Of a stretch of DNA of 13,059 nt, positions 6,895-13,059 are shown piece after piece (the first letter of the stretch is position 1; every line of letters begins with the position of its first letter). The notes below the pieces were generated by a model, which saw only the letters and a list, made by a program, of their open reading frames with translations, did not search any database and was not told where the DNA came from. Position numbers and translations under genes: made by a program. This DNA is from Patescibacteria group bacterium (GTDB lineage Bacteria > Patescibacteriota > Microgenomatia > UBA1400 > MFAQ01), in assembly GCA_018819325.1 (NCBI GenBank), contig JAHJQJ010000016.1, positions 1 through 13,059 of the forward strand, given 5' to 3'.

Positions 6895-7508
6895 ATACCA
6901 GCGTTTACCAAAACTTAAGATTGGTATACCAAAAACCACAGATTAGAGTGCCTGCCGAGGTGCTTTTGTCTGTATTTGCCTCTTTGTTTCTTATTATGGT
7001 GGCCATTAGACCAACTTTAGTTACGGTGACTGAACTAAAAAAGAAGATAGAAGACCAGGTTATAGTAGAAACCAAGCTCGATACAAAAATAAAAAAATTG
7101 ATTCAAGCCAGAAAACAACTAGACGAGAATGAAAGCAACCTGCCTCTTTTTGAAAGAGCGGTACCAGAAAACTACACATATGCAAATTTGGCCAAAAAAA
7201 TTGAAATAGTGGCGGCAGAAGAGATGATAGAGATAGAGTCACTTGTTTTTTCGTCAGTATTTGTTTCTGCCGACGAAGGGGAGAAAAATCCTGGTGTAGT
7301 AAAAGAGTTTACTATTAGTTTTGCCGTGGTCGCTAACGAACCAACTATAGTAAGTTTTTTAACAAAAATAGAAAATTTAGACAGAGCTTTAACTATTTCC
7401 GCAGTTGAAATTGTCAAGGTAAAAGAGAGAGAAGTTTTGCAGAATAAACTTAGAGCAAGTGGAAAAATAAGTGGATATTATTTAATAAATATAGAAGATC
7501 AGCAATGA
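6891..7508 (+). CDS. pilO: PilO-like type IV pilus platform protein
   Basis: 205 aa. A short cytoplasmic N-terminus, one membrane helix at about 22-40, a Lys/Glu/Gln-rich coiled coil at about 45-85 (LKKKIEDQV onward), then an alpha/beta domain of PilO type with strands near EFTISFAVVANEP and a two-sided ferredoxin-like layout. PilO dimerises with PilN in the inner membrane. Gene order, overlap and architecture support the call more than any single motif does. ATGA overlaps are present at both ends, with pilN and with the following small gene. Confidence 0.75.
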   Translation: MNTSVYQNLRLVYQKPQIRVPAEVLLSVFASLFLIMVAIRPTLVTVTELKKKIEDQVIVETKLDTKIKKLIQARKQLDENESNLPLFERAVPENYTYANLAKKIEIVAAEEMIEIESLVFSSVFVSADEGEKNPGVVKEFTISFAVVANEPTIVSFLTKIENLDRALTISAVEIVKVKEREVLQNKLRASGKISGYYLINIEDQQ

Positions 7509-7786
7509 AGCCTAAAAAAACTATTAGTATGTATGTTTTAATGGTTGGAGTAATGACGCTTTTAGTAGTGGGGTCTTTGGTTATGTTTCAGATCTATTCT
7601 GCTTTAACCAAATCTCAGATTACTGAAGTTCAACAAAAAGCAATTAAACCATTAGATGGAAACATTAAGAACGAGGTAGTTACAAACTTAGTAGGAAGAA
7701 GATGGTTTAATCGTCTTGAGCTTGATAACCCAATCGTCATAAATTCCCCAGTAGCTACCGAAACTGGTAAAGTTGAAGAAGAATGA
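7505..7786 (+). CDS. Small single-pass membrane protein in the pilNO operon
   Basis: 93 aa, not recognised. A basic start (MKPKKTIS), one membrane helix at about 8-31, and an outward tail of about 60 residues that is mostly polar and ends in VEEE. It sits where pilP often follows pilO, but it is too short and has no lipoprotein signal or PilP-like beta domain, so I do not call it PilP. ATGA overlaps on both sides make it a real, co-translated gene. A small accessory subunit of the pilus platform is a guess from position only. Confidence 0.7.
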   Translation: MKPKKTISMYVLMVGVMTLLVVGSLVMFQIYSALTKSQITEVQQKAIKPLDGNIKNEVVTNLVGRRWFNRLELDNPIVINSPVATETGKVEEE

Positions 7787-9111
7787 AAATCAAAGGAAAT
7801 ATCTTTACTAAGCGGATTCCTACTATATTAGGGGTGATTATTTTAATTGGTGGACTGATAGCTGGAATTTTGTTGGTGGGCAAACCGCAGAGTTTACTAA
7901 CAAAGGCTGGGCCTACTTCTGTACCTAAAAACGTAAGGATTAGCAACCAGAGGGCAGAAAGTATAACGATCGGTTGGACAACCGATGTGCCAGTAACAGG
8001 GCTTATTAAGTACTCTGATAATCCAGGTAATTTAAGCATGCCAGGGGCAGATGTTAGAGATCAAGTGTCTGGTGAAGCCGGAGTTTTTACCACGCACTAT
8101 GTGGTACTAACAAACCTAGGGGCGGGCAAAACCTATTACTTTGAAATCGTGTCTGGATCGGCTAGTTATAATGATAGCGATCGGCCATATCAGGTAAGAA
8201 CTGGGCTAGAAACTAATTTGGGGACAGAGGATATAATCAACGGCAAGATAGTTTCTACTGCAAGTCAAGGAGTAGAGGGGGCAATGGTTTACATAGAAAT
8301 TGACGGGGGCGAGGCCTTGTCTGCTTTAACAAAAAGTGGGGGTGTTTGGCAATTAGACTTAGGACAAGTAAGAAACGATAAGGGTCAGGTGATTACATAC
8401 GATAGACAAGGCCAACAAGTATCTTTGTTTGTTCAGGGTGGAGCTTTAGGAACAGCAACGGCTTTAACTAACACTGCCAACGATAACCCCGTGGGAGATA
8501 TCGCCATGGGGACTAATGTAAATTTGGTTGAGGGCATAGATTCTGGACAAGCCGGGATGACGCAGGGGAGCGGGTTGGCAGAAGGTGCGGGCTTTGGAAG
8601 TCTAGCTGATGAAGAGCTGTTAAACCCTCTAACCGATGGAGAAAAAATTGCTACTTCTAGTCCAGAGTTCAGGGGAAAGTTGCCAACAGGTACTAAATTA
8701 ACCATTACAGTAGAGTCTGAAATTCAAACTGCCACCTTTGATGTTGGTGATGAGGGTATGTGGGTCTGGACACCTCCAGTAGGCTTAGAGCCAGGTGAAC
8801 ATACTGTTTCTATAGAATATGAAGATGAGCAAGGAATATTGCAAAAAATCGTTAGATCTTTTACGGTTTTGGCCGCAGAAGAAGTAGATGGTTTACCTGC
8901 GTTTACAGCGACGGGGAGCGCGGATCCCGCACCAACCGCATCGCCTAGCGCCACACCAACTGTGGTCGAGGCTAGCGGAAGCAGTATGCCCTCAACAGAG
9001 TCGGGGGTGCCAGATGCTGGGGTATTGACAACCACCTACTGGTTACTTATAGTGGGGTTAGGACTGTTTTTAACAGGCCAAATATCTAGAAGATGGATCA
9101 AGACGATTTAA
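7783..9111 (+). CDS. Cell-surface protein with Fn3-like, carboxypeptidase-regulatory-like and Ig-like domains
   Basis: 442 aa. N-terminal membrane helix at about 12-32, followed by KAGPTSVPKNVRIS and a fibronectin III / phosphatase-N-like domain at about 45-140 (ITIGWTTDVPVTGLIKYS ... LGAGKTYYFEIVSG). Next comes a carboxypeptidase-regulatory-like domain at about 148-245 (INGKIVSTASQGVEGAMVYI), a Gly/Ala-rich linker, an Ig-like domain at about 285-365 (SSPEFRGKLPTGTKLTI ... WVWTPP), a Thr/Ser/Pro/Ala stretch, and VPDAG at 409-413 before a second membrane helix (about 418-437) with a basic end (RRWIKTI). The C-terminal part resembles a sorting signal. A stalk or adhesin role is inferred. Residues near 253-260 (DSGQAGMT) are encoded by a fragment of the palindromic repeat. 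Confidence 0.8.
   Translation: MKIKGNIFTKRIPTILGVIILIGGLIAGILLVGKPQSLLTKAGPTSVPKNVRISNQRAESITIGWTTDVPVTGLIKYSDNPGNLSMPGADVRDQVSGEAGVFTTHYVVLTNLGAGKTYYFEIVSGSASYNDSDRPYQVRTGLETNLGTEDIINGKIVSTASQGVEGAMVYIEIDGGEALSALTKSGGVWQLDLGQVRNDKGQVITYDRQGQQVSLFVQGGALGTATALTNTANDNPVGDIAMGTNVNLVEGIDSGQAGMTQGSGLAEGAGFGSLADEELLNPLTDGEKIATSSPEFRGKLPTGTKLTITVESEIQTATFDVGDEGMWVWTPPVGLEPGEHTVSIEYEDEQGILQKIVRSFTVLAAEEVDGLPAFTATGSADPAPTASPSATPTVVEASGSSMPSTESGVPDAGVLTTTYWLLIVGLGLFLTGQISRRWIKTI
8539..8561 (+). repeat. Fragment of the palindromic element inside the Fn3-type gene (C)
   Basis: 23 bases that match the right half of the intergenic copy (6288-6310) at 20 positions; the differences are single transitions. 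It lies in frame in the Gly/Ala-rich linker between two beta domains. The left half of the element is not seen upstream. At this length chance cannot be excluded, but two clearer copies lie within 2.3 kb. Confidence 0.5.
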
Positions 9112-11246
9112 ATAAAAATACTACCGCTTTACCAGACCCTGCCAGTAGTGGATTAAGTGGTTTGCCACCCTTACCCGCCTTAGATACAGCAGAAGACGAC
9201 ACTTTTTCACCACCACCAGCTCCGCCACAACCATTGCCACCAGTGAAGGTCTCCCCGGAGCCCACCCCCATTAGTCATTCTGGGGACGAGTCTGCGAGGA
9301 CTCCAGAATCGCAACAGACAGATTCTGGACAAGCCCCCGCTGAGCGGGACTCTGGCAGAATGACGAAGAAAAAATTCAGCAAAAAAACCATCATCGGCGG
9401 AATTATTGCCTTAGTTTTGTTGGTGGCTGTGCCATTGGTAGCCTTAAATCTTGACAAATTCAGTGGAGATATAAGGCAAAGGGCTGCACCGCCGACTGAG
9501 AAGAGTCAGTGTGTTGGTTGTGCAGATAAGAATCATGAGTGGGAGTGGACAAACGGAAAGTGTAAGAAAAAATATAAAAAGGACTGTCAGGGTGGTGGGG
9601 GTGGAAGTGATAGTTGTGCTGGATCACTATCTGCTTCTACCTGTAAAACTGTGTCAGTTGGTGATAGATGTGTGGGTTTTAATGGCACTTGCAAACGGAC
9701 AACCGACGATAATTGCGCCTGTGTACCCGACCCAACGGCGACACCAGGACCAACACCTTACTGTTCTAGAACTTGTACAGGTAACTTCTATTGTCAGCCA
9801 GATCTTAACGGTGGTACATGTGTAATTGATATACCAACACCAATACCTACTGCAATAATAAATGAGTGTGAGAATGCGGGTGGGGCTTGTTTTTATACTC
9901 CTTCTTGCCAAAAAATTAATAAGCAAACAGTAAATGGTGGTAATGGTTGTAGTGATATAGGTGGTGGAGAAATATGTTGTGGTGGAATAGTTGTACCACC
10001 AGATTCGTGCCTCACAGCGGGTGAAACTTGTGGACCTTATGTGGATCCTAAATGTTGTTCTGATCTTGAATGTAATGATTTTTTTAATGGATATGGAGTA
10101 TGTAAGTCTAGTGGAAGCGATCAGGAGTGTGAGAATGCGGGTGGGGCTTGTTTTTATACTCCTTCTTGCCAAAAAATTAATAAGCAAACAGTAAATGGTG
10201 GTAATGGTTGTAGTGATATAGGTGGTGGAGAAATATGTTGTGGTGGAATAGGTGGATCTTCGTCGAGCTCAAGTTCTTCTAGTTCTGGCGGGAATGTACT
10301 TTGTCCATATGATTGTGTAACTTCACGGTTAATGTGTACAGGAATAAATTTGGGTGTAAGTTATGGTGATTGTGGTATATCAGAATATTGTTGTGAAACT
10401 GGGGGTGGAGGCAGTTCAAGTGGAGGCGGAACCATTGATTGTGGTACACAGACATGTGATGCAGACACCGAAGTTTGTTGTTTTAATGGCTGTAAACCGA
10501 TAGAGGAAGGTTGTGAGGGCGGGGGCAGTTCAAGCTCATCATCTGGCGGTGGCAGACCCGACTACTGTGTCAGTGCCAGTATCACCCCTACTACATTAGC
10601 TTCAGGGGAAACTGCACAGGTGTCTTCAGCATCTAATACTGCAGTCAAGGTGTTTTCGTATGCTTTCTTTAACATGGATAATTTATATGGTCCAGGTAAT
10701 CCCAAACCAATTTGTGTCTCTGGAACCGATGGTTGGCAAGGCGGTTGCCCTGATGGAACACATCATTTAATATTGGCAGATATATTATCTACCGCAACTA
10801 AAACAAATACTAAGAGTTTTACTTTTGAAGACGTGTTTGTAAATGATATGCATTCAGATTGGGATGGTAGTCAAGTGGAGCGTATTCAGATCAATGCCTA
10901 TTTTGCTGATGAAGTGGGGGCCCCCACTTCACTTGCAGATCCTGATTGTGTAACGTACATTACTAAAAAAGCCGAAAGTGGAGTGTGTGTGGAGACTAGA
11001 ATTTACACATTGCAAGCTGGCACTTGGACAATAACAGCCTTAAGTCAAGTGGGGCAGTATGCAGGCGTAGGTGATAAAGTTAGGTTAGCAGTAAGTGGCA
11101 ATGGTGCCAGCTTTAGCCAAGGTAGATTCAGAGTCAATGCTGGTAGTTGGACAACAACAACAACTAAGAACTCTGCTGGGGAATTTTATATTGAATATAC
11201 TTTATCGCAGGCTGGAACATATAATATAGAAGGGCAGGTGCAGTAA
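9093..11246 (+). CDS. Large Cys-rich surface protein with tandem knottin/defensin-like modules
   Basis: 717 aa. Residues 1-89 are a Pro/Asp/Ser-rich cytoplasmic tail, with a membrane helix at about 99-118 and IRQRAAPP just outside. About 49 cysteines follow in small modules. 175-210 is a six-Cys unit. 258-299 and 345-386 are identical six-Cys units (C-x6-C-x5-C-x13-C-x8-CC, beta-defensin-like spacing). 306-337 is C-x6-C-x7-CC-x4-C-x9-C, a typical inhibitor-cystine-knot pattern. 404-434 is C-x3-C-x6-C-x11-C-x5-CC. 450-474 is C-x4-C-x6-CC-x3-C-x6-C, again knottin-like. Gly/Ser linkers separate the later modules. Residues about 484-717 form a beta-rich domain with few Cys. The start at 9093 overlaps the previous gene by 19 nt. 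ATG 9360 (M90) is an alternative start, but it would discard an open, compositionally coherent N-terminus. Ligand unknown. Confidence 0.82.
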   Translation: MDQDDLNKNTTALPDPASSGLSGLPPLPALDTAEDDTFSPPPAPPQPLPPVKVSPEPTPISHSGDESARTPESQQTDSGQAPAERDSGRMTKKKFSKKTIIGGIIALVLLVAVPLVALNLDKFSGDIRQRAAPPTEKSQCVGCADKNHEWEWTNGKCKKKYKKDCQGGGGGSDSCAGSLSASTCKTVSVGDRCVGFNGTCKRTTDDNCACVPDPTATPGPTPYCSRTCTGNFYCQPDLNGGTCVIDIPTPIPTAIINECENAGGACFYTPSCQKINKQTVNGGNGCSDIGGGEICCGGIVVPPDSCLTAGETCGPYVDPKCCSDLECNDFFNGYGVCKSSGSDQECENAGGACFYTPSCQKINKQTVNGGNGCSDIGGGEICCGGIGGSSSSSSSSSSGGNVLCPYDCVTSRLMCTGINLGVSYGDCGISEYCCETGGGGSSSGGGTIDCGTQTCDADTEVCCFNGCKPIEEGCEGGGSSSSSSGGGRPDYCVSASITPTTLASGETAQVSSASNTAVKVFSYAFFNMDNLYGPGNPKPICVSGTDGWQGGCPDGTHHLILADILSTATKTNTKSFTFEDVFVNDMHSDWDGSQVERIQINAYFADEVGAPTSLADPDCVTYITKKAESGVCVETRIYTLQAGTWTITALSQVGQYAGVGDKVRLAVSGNGASFSQGRFRVNAGSWTTTTTKNSAGEFYIEYTLSQAGTYNIEGQVQ
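9274..9364. repeat. Dispersed palindromic element inserted in frame in a coding region (B)
   Basis: A 91-bp copy. It begins gtcattctgg (9274-9283) and ends gcagaatgac (9355-9364), one base off the terminal repeat of copy A. Inside are inverted arms tccagaatc (9302-9310) and gattctgga (9321-9329), and a second hairpin cccgc/gcggg (9336-9340/9344-9348). Shared blocks with copy A in order: gtcattctgg, gagtct-cga, tccagaatcg, attctgga-aag, cagaatgac. It is longer than A by insertions at the inner loop and before the right end. It encodes residues about 61-90 of the Cys-rich protein without breaking the frame. Confidence 0.75.
9864..9990 (+). repeat. 127-bp direct repeat, copy 1 (Cys module)
   Basis: Identical base for base to 10125-10251 (offset 261). 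It encodes the defensin-like module at residues 258-299, starting ECENAGGAC and ending ICCGGI. The cystine-knot module lies between the copies. Lack of any silent change indicates a recent duplication or gene conversion. Confidence 0.95.
10125..10251 (+). repeat. 127-bp direct repeat, copy 2 (Cys module)
   Basis: Second copy, encoding residues 345-386. It is followed at once by a Gly/Ser linker, whereas copy 1 is followed by VVPPDS and the cystine-knot module. Recombination between the copies would delete 261 bp (87 codons) in frame. Confidence 0.95.
10910..10931. repeat. Perfect 22-bp GC-rich palindrome inside the Cys-rich gene
   Basis: The half-site tgaagtggggg is followed directly by its exact reverse complement, with no loop. 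It lies in the coding sequence for EVGAPTS in the C-terminal domain. It may be a coding coincidence, a protein-binding site or an RNA hairpin; no T-run follows. Confidence 0.6.
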
Positions 11247-11250
11247 AAAT

Positions 11251-12180
11251 ATGGAAAATAAAAAGAAAAAAATACTAGCAATAATTTTGGTAATATTAGT
11301 TTTGATATTGGCTGGGGCATCGGTGTTTATTGCCATGCGATTGAAGTCGCAAGAACAAGTGGCACCTACGGCACCAGCAAGCAAGCCATCAGCCGTAGAA
11401 TGGGTAGGCGGCGGAGCATGTAACGTAAGTTTTACAATCAACGGAGAATTAACCTGTACAAAAAAGTCGGCTTGGGCTGATGATGTTAGAAATTCTGCTG
11501 GGGTTTACTACCTAGAAGTGCAGCTTGATTCATCTTCTGTTGTAACTGCTGAAGATAAATTGGTTTATGCAGTTCACTATATCAACACCACCGATACTAC
11601 CGTTTCGTCGGCAATAATTACTGATGTTTTAGATTCTAAATTGAGTTTTATAGATTCTGATGGATCTTGTTCATATGATGCTTCCGAGCATACGGTTACA
11701 TGTAATATTGGCCAGGTACTTCCTGGGCTAGGTACTCAAGTGGCATTCAGGGTAGAAATTAACAATGATGCTGAAGGAGAAATTAACAACTTGGCCGAAA
11801 TAGTTGATGGTAATAGTTGTAGTGCTGTCAGTCTGACGATTGATTCTGGTTCTTCCTCCTCCTCAAGTTCAAGCAGCTCCAGCTCCAGTTCATCAAGTTC
11901 ATCATCATCAAGCAGCTCCAGCTCCAGTTCATCAAGTTCATCATCATCATCATCGTCAAGTAGCTCCAGTTCATCAAGCTCGTCTGGTTCAGGCTCAGAC
12001 TCAAGCTCATCATCATCTAGCTCCAGTTCATCAAGCTCAAGTTCTGCAGGGGGTGGTGAAGAAGTGGTGGCAGCAGGGGCAGAGAGCTTGCCAGAAGCAG
12101 GTATCTTTAGTCTGCCCGGTATCATAGCCTTTGGGGGTGGGCTTCTAATAGCAATAATTGGGATACTCTTGGCCTTGTAA
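11251..12180 (+). CDS. Surface protein with DUF11-like domain, long poly-Ser stalk and C-terminal LPEAG-plus-helix anchor
   Basis: 309 aa. Basic start, membrane helix at about 8-28, then a DUF11-like beta domain at about 85-195: the phrases DKLVYAVHYINTTDTTVSSA, SCSYDASEHTVTCNIGQV and EINNLAEI follow the usual pattern of that repeat family. Residues 201-245 are 45 consecutive Ser, then GSGSD, then 15 more Ser (251-265). LPEAG at 280-284 precedes a terminal helix (about 287-309) with no basic tail. Both ends are membrane segments, so the Ser stalk would loop out from the cell unless the C-terminal signal is cut. AGGTG at 11236-11240 may serve as ribosome binding site. It starts 4 nt after the previous stop. 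Confidence 0.8.
   Translation: MENKKKKILAIILVILVLILAGASVFIAMRLKSQEQVAPTAPASKPSAVEWVGGGACNVSFTINGELTCTKKSAWADDVRNSAGVYYLEVQLDSSSVVTAEDKLVYAVHYINTTDTTVSSAIITDVLDSKLSFIDSDGSCSYDASEHTVTCNIGQVLPGLGTQVAFRVEINNDAEGEINNLAEIVDGNSCSAVSLTIDSGSSSSSSSSSSSSSSSSSSSSSSSSSSSSSSSSSSSSSSSSSSSSSGSGSDSSSSSSSSSSSSSSSAGGGEEVVAAGAESLPEAGIFSLPGIIAFGGGLLIAIIGILLAL
11872..11949 (+). repeat. 39-bp tandem repeat (two identical units) in the poly-Ser stretch
   Basis: Units 11872-11910 and 11911-11949 are identical; each encodes 13 Ser and begins agcagctccagctccagttc. Shorter related blocks (agctccagttcatcaagc) recur near 11961 and 12019. The stalk has therefore grown by duplication of mixed-codon units and not by slippage of one triplet. 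Confidence 0.85.
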
Positions 12181-12188
12181 CCTCTTAT

Positions 12189-13059
12189 ATGTTTAAGCGA
12201 AAAAATCTGAGACTATCTGCTAGAAATTTTTTGATGGGATTATTGGTTTATTCCTTAGTAATGGTTTTATATACCCAAAATGGGTATTACATCGGCTTTA
12301 TCCAACAAAAGACATTAATGCTCTTAAAGACAATCTATTACAGCTATTTAGTTATTGGACTTCCCTTAAATATCATTGCAAATAAAAAGATAGGATATAA
12401 ACCCGAGTTAATTTTAACAGCGATCGTTTCTTTTTTTAATAAAAAAAAGATTAATAAACAACAGGGGGTAGCTATTTTGTTCGGCCTAGTAAAGATTTTT
12501 TACACACCACTAATGCTGAACTTCTTTTTTTCAAACTTTTATGCAGTGACAGGAATAAGCTGGTTAAGTTTTGACTTTAGAGCCGACTACACCAAGCTAC
12601 TTTCTGTTATTTTTATGATCGACACTCTTTATTTTGCCTTTGGTTATCTTTTTGAACATAAGTTACTAAAAAACATGGTAAGGTCGGTAGAACCGACATT
12701 ATTAGGTTGGGGTGTAGCACTAATGAGTTATCCACCTTTTAACTCGACTTCCGGAAGATTTTTAGGCTGGTATTCAAATGATTATTTTTTTGTACCAGTT
12801 ATTTGGATTGACTATTTGTTTAAAATCTTAATCGTCATTTTATTGCTTTTATATCTGTGGGCAACTTTATCTTTGGGCACAAAATGTTCAAACCTAACTA
12901 ATAGAGGCATTGTCAGCAAGGGGGCGTATAAATATATTCGCCACCCAGCTTATACTGGCAAAATCTTGGCCTGGTGGATTATGGCCTTGCCAGCTTTTTC
13001 TTGGGGTGCTTTATTTTCTTTGTCTGCCTGGACATTGGTCTATTTTATGCGAGCAGTTA
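12189..13059 (+). CDS. Multi-pass membrane protein with ICMT/PEMT-like methyltransferase motif (3' end outside the window)
   Basis: Open from ATG 12189 to the window edge, 290 codons. It begins MFKRKNLRLSARNFLMGLLV. Many hydrophobic segments (about 15-30, 45-62, 95-115, 140-155, 170-180, 205-228, 258-290) indicate a polytopic membrane protein. Near the end, GIVSKGAYKYIRHPAYTGK includes R251-H252-P253-x-Y255-x-G257. This RHPxYxG is the hallmark of the isoprenylcysteine carboxyl methyltransferase / phospholipid methyltransferase superfamily, which uses S-adenosylmethionine at the membrane. The N-terminal 220 residues are an extra membrane part not found in small ICMT proteins. The substrate cannot be told. 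It starts 8 nt after the previous stop without a clear Shine-Dalgarno, so it may belong to the same transcript. Confidence 0.75.
   Translation, partial: MFKRKNLRLSARNFLMGLLVYSLVMVLYTQNGYYIGFIQQKTLMLLKTIYYSYLVIGLPLNIIANKKIGYKPELILTAIVSFFNKKKINKQQGVAILFGLVKIFYTPLMLNFFFSNFYAVTGISWLSFDFRADYTKLLSVIFMIDTLYFAFGYLFEHKLLKNMVRSVEPTLLGWGVALMSYPPFNSTSGRFLGWYSNDYFFVPVIWIDYLFKILIVILLLLYLWATLSLGTKCSNLTNRGIVSKGAYKYIRHPAYTGKILAWWIMALPAFSWGALFSLSAWTLVYFMRAV

Noticed and set aside
9360..9362. ATG at 9360 as the real start of the Cys-rich protein
   Set aside because: MTKKKFSKK looks like a natural N-terminus, but there is no ribosome binding site, the ATG lies within the palindromic element, and the frame is open and compositionally coherent from 9093. 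It is kept only as an alternative.
9654..10187. 177-codon minus-strand open frame
   Set aside because: It is the antisense of the Cys/Gly-rich modules, repeats the same phrase twice because of the 127-bp repeat, and has low-complexity Thr/Ile content.
9864..10251. Possible CRISPR-like repeat pair
   Set aside because: There are only two copies, each 127 bp, in frame and encoding a cysteine module; the spacing sequence is also coding.
11736..12125. 129-codon acidic minus-strand open frame
   Set aside because: Its Asp/Glu/Leu repeats are just the reverse complement of poly-Ser codons.
12178..12183. TAACCT as a -10 box for the ICMT-like gene
   Set aside because: Poor match, a 5-nt gap unlike the other four promoters, and the gene follows the operon by only 8 nt.
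12683..12697. Small hairpin gtcggt/accgac
   Set aside because: 6-bp arms inside a coding region with no T-run; expected by chance.

Overview
The window looks like a piece of a Candidate Phyla Radiation (Patescibacteria) chromosome, probably near Microgenomates. This is inferred from the style of the genes and not from a marker search. The signs are very dense packing, many 4-nt ATGA gene overlaps, a short S20 protein, PilN/PilO followed by large single-pass surface proteins, poly-serine linkers, and dockerin-like tails. TGA is used as a normal stop, so the TGA=Gly code of Gracilibacteria/Absconditabacteria does not apply. No stretch without a gene exceeds about 100 bases.

Layout. (1) 1-1714, plus strand: the last codons of one exported dockerin-tailed protein overlap by 4 nt with a complete second one, and their 3' ends are near-identical. 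(2) 1731-2558, plus: an orphan ParA-type ATPase with its own promoter. It meets the next gene tail to tail with no spacer. (3) 5971-2559, minus: murJ (lipid II flippase) and lepA (elongation factor 4), overlapping by ATGA. (4) 5972-6000: a 29-bp divergent promoter region, itself almost all of a perfect 35-bp inverted repeat whose outer ends are the two start codons. (5) 6001-6240, plus: rpsT (S20). (6) 6249-6310: a palindromic repeat element, then a promoter. (7) 6340-12180, plus: a six-gene run: pilN, pilO, a small membrane protein, an Fn3-type surface protein, a very Cys-rich surface protein, and a DUF11/poly-Ser surface protein. (8) 12189 to the edge: a multi-pass membrane protein ending in an ICMT-like methyltransferase motif.

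How they may work together. murJ, lepA and rpsT are housekeeping genes (wall precursor export, translation). The pilN-pilO run pairs the inner-membrane platform proteins of a type IV pilus-like machine with three anchored outward-facing proteins, so adhesion or cell-cell contact is a reasonable guess for that locus.

The most notable signals are: the symmetric divergent promoter; a shared geometry in which the -10 box ends 6 nt before ATG at four transcription starts, which predicts leaderless mRNAs; a dispersed palindromic element that occurs between genes and also in frame inside a coding region; and a surface protein with tandem knottin/defensin-like cysteine modules, one of them duplicated perfectly at the DNA level.
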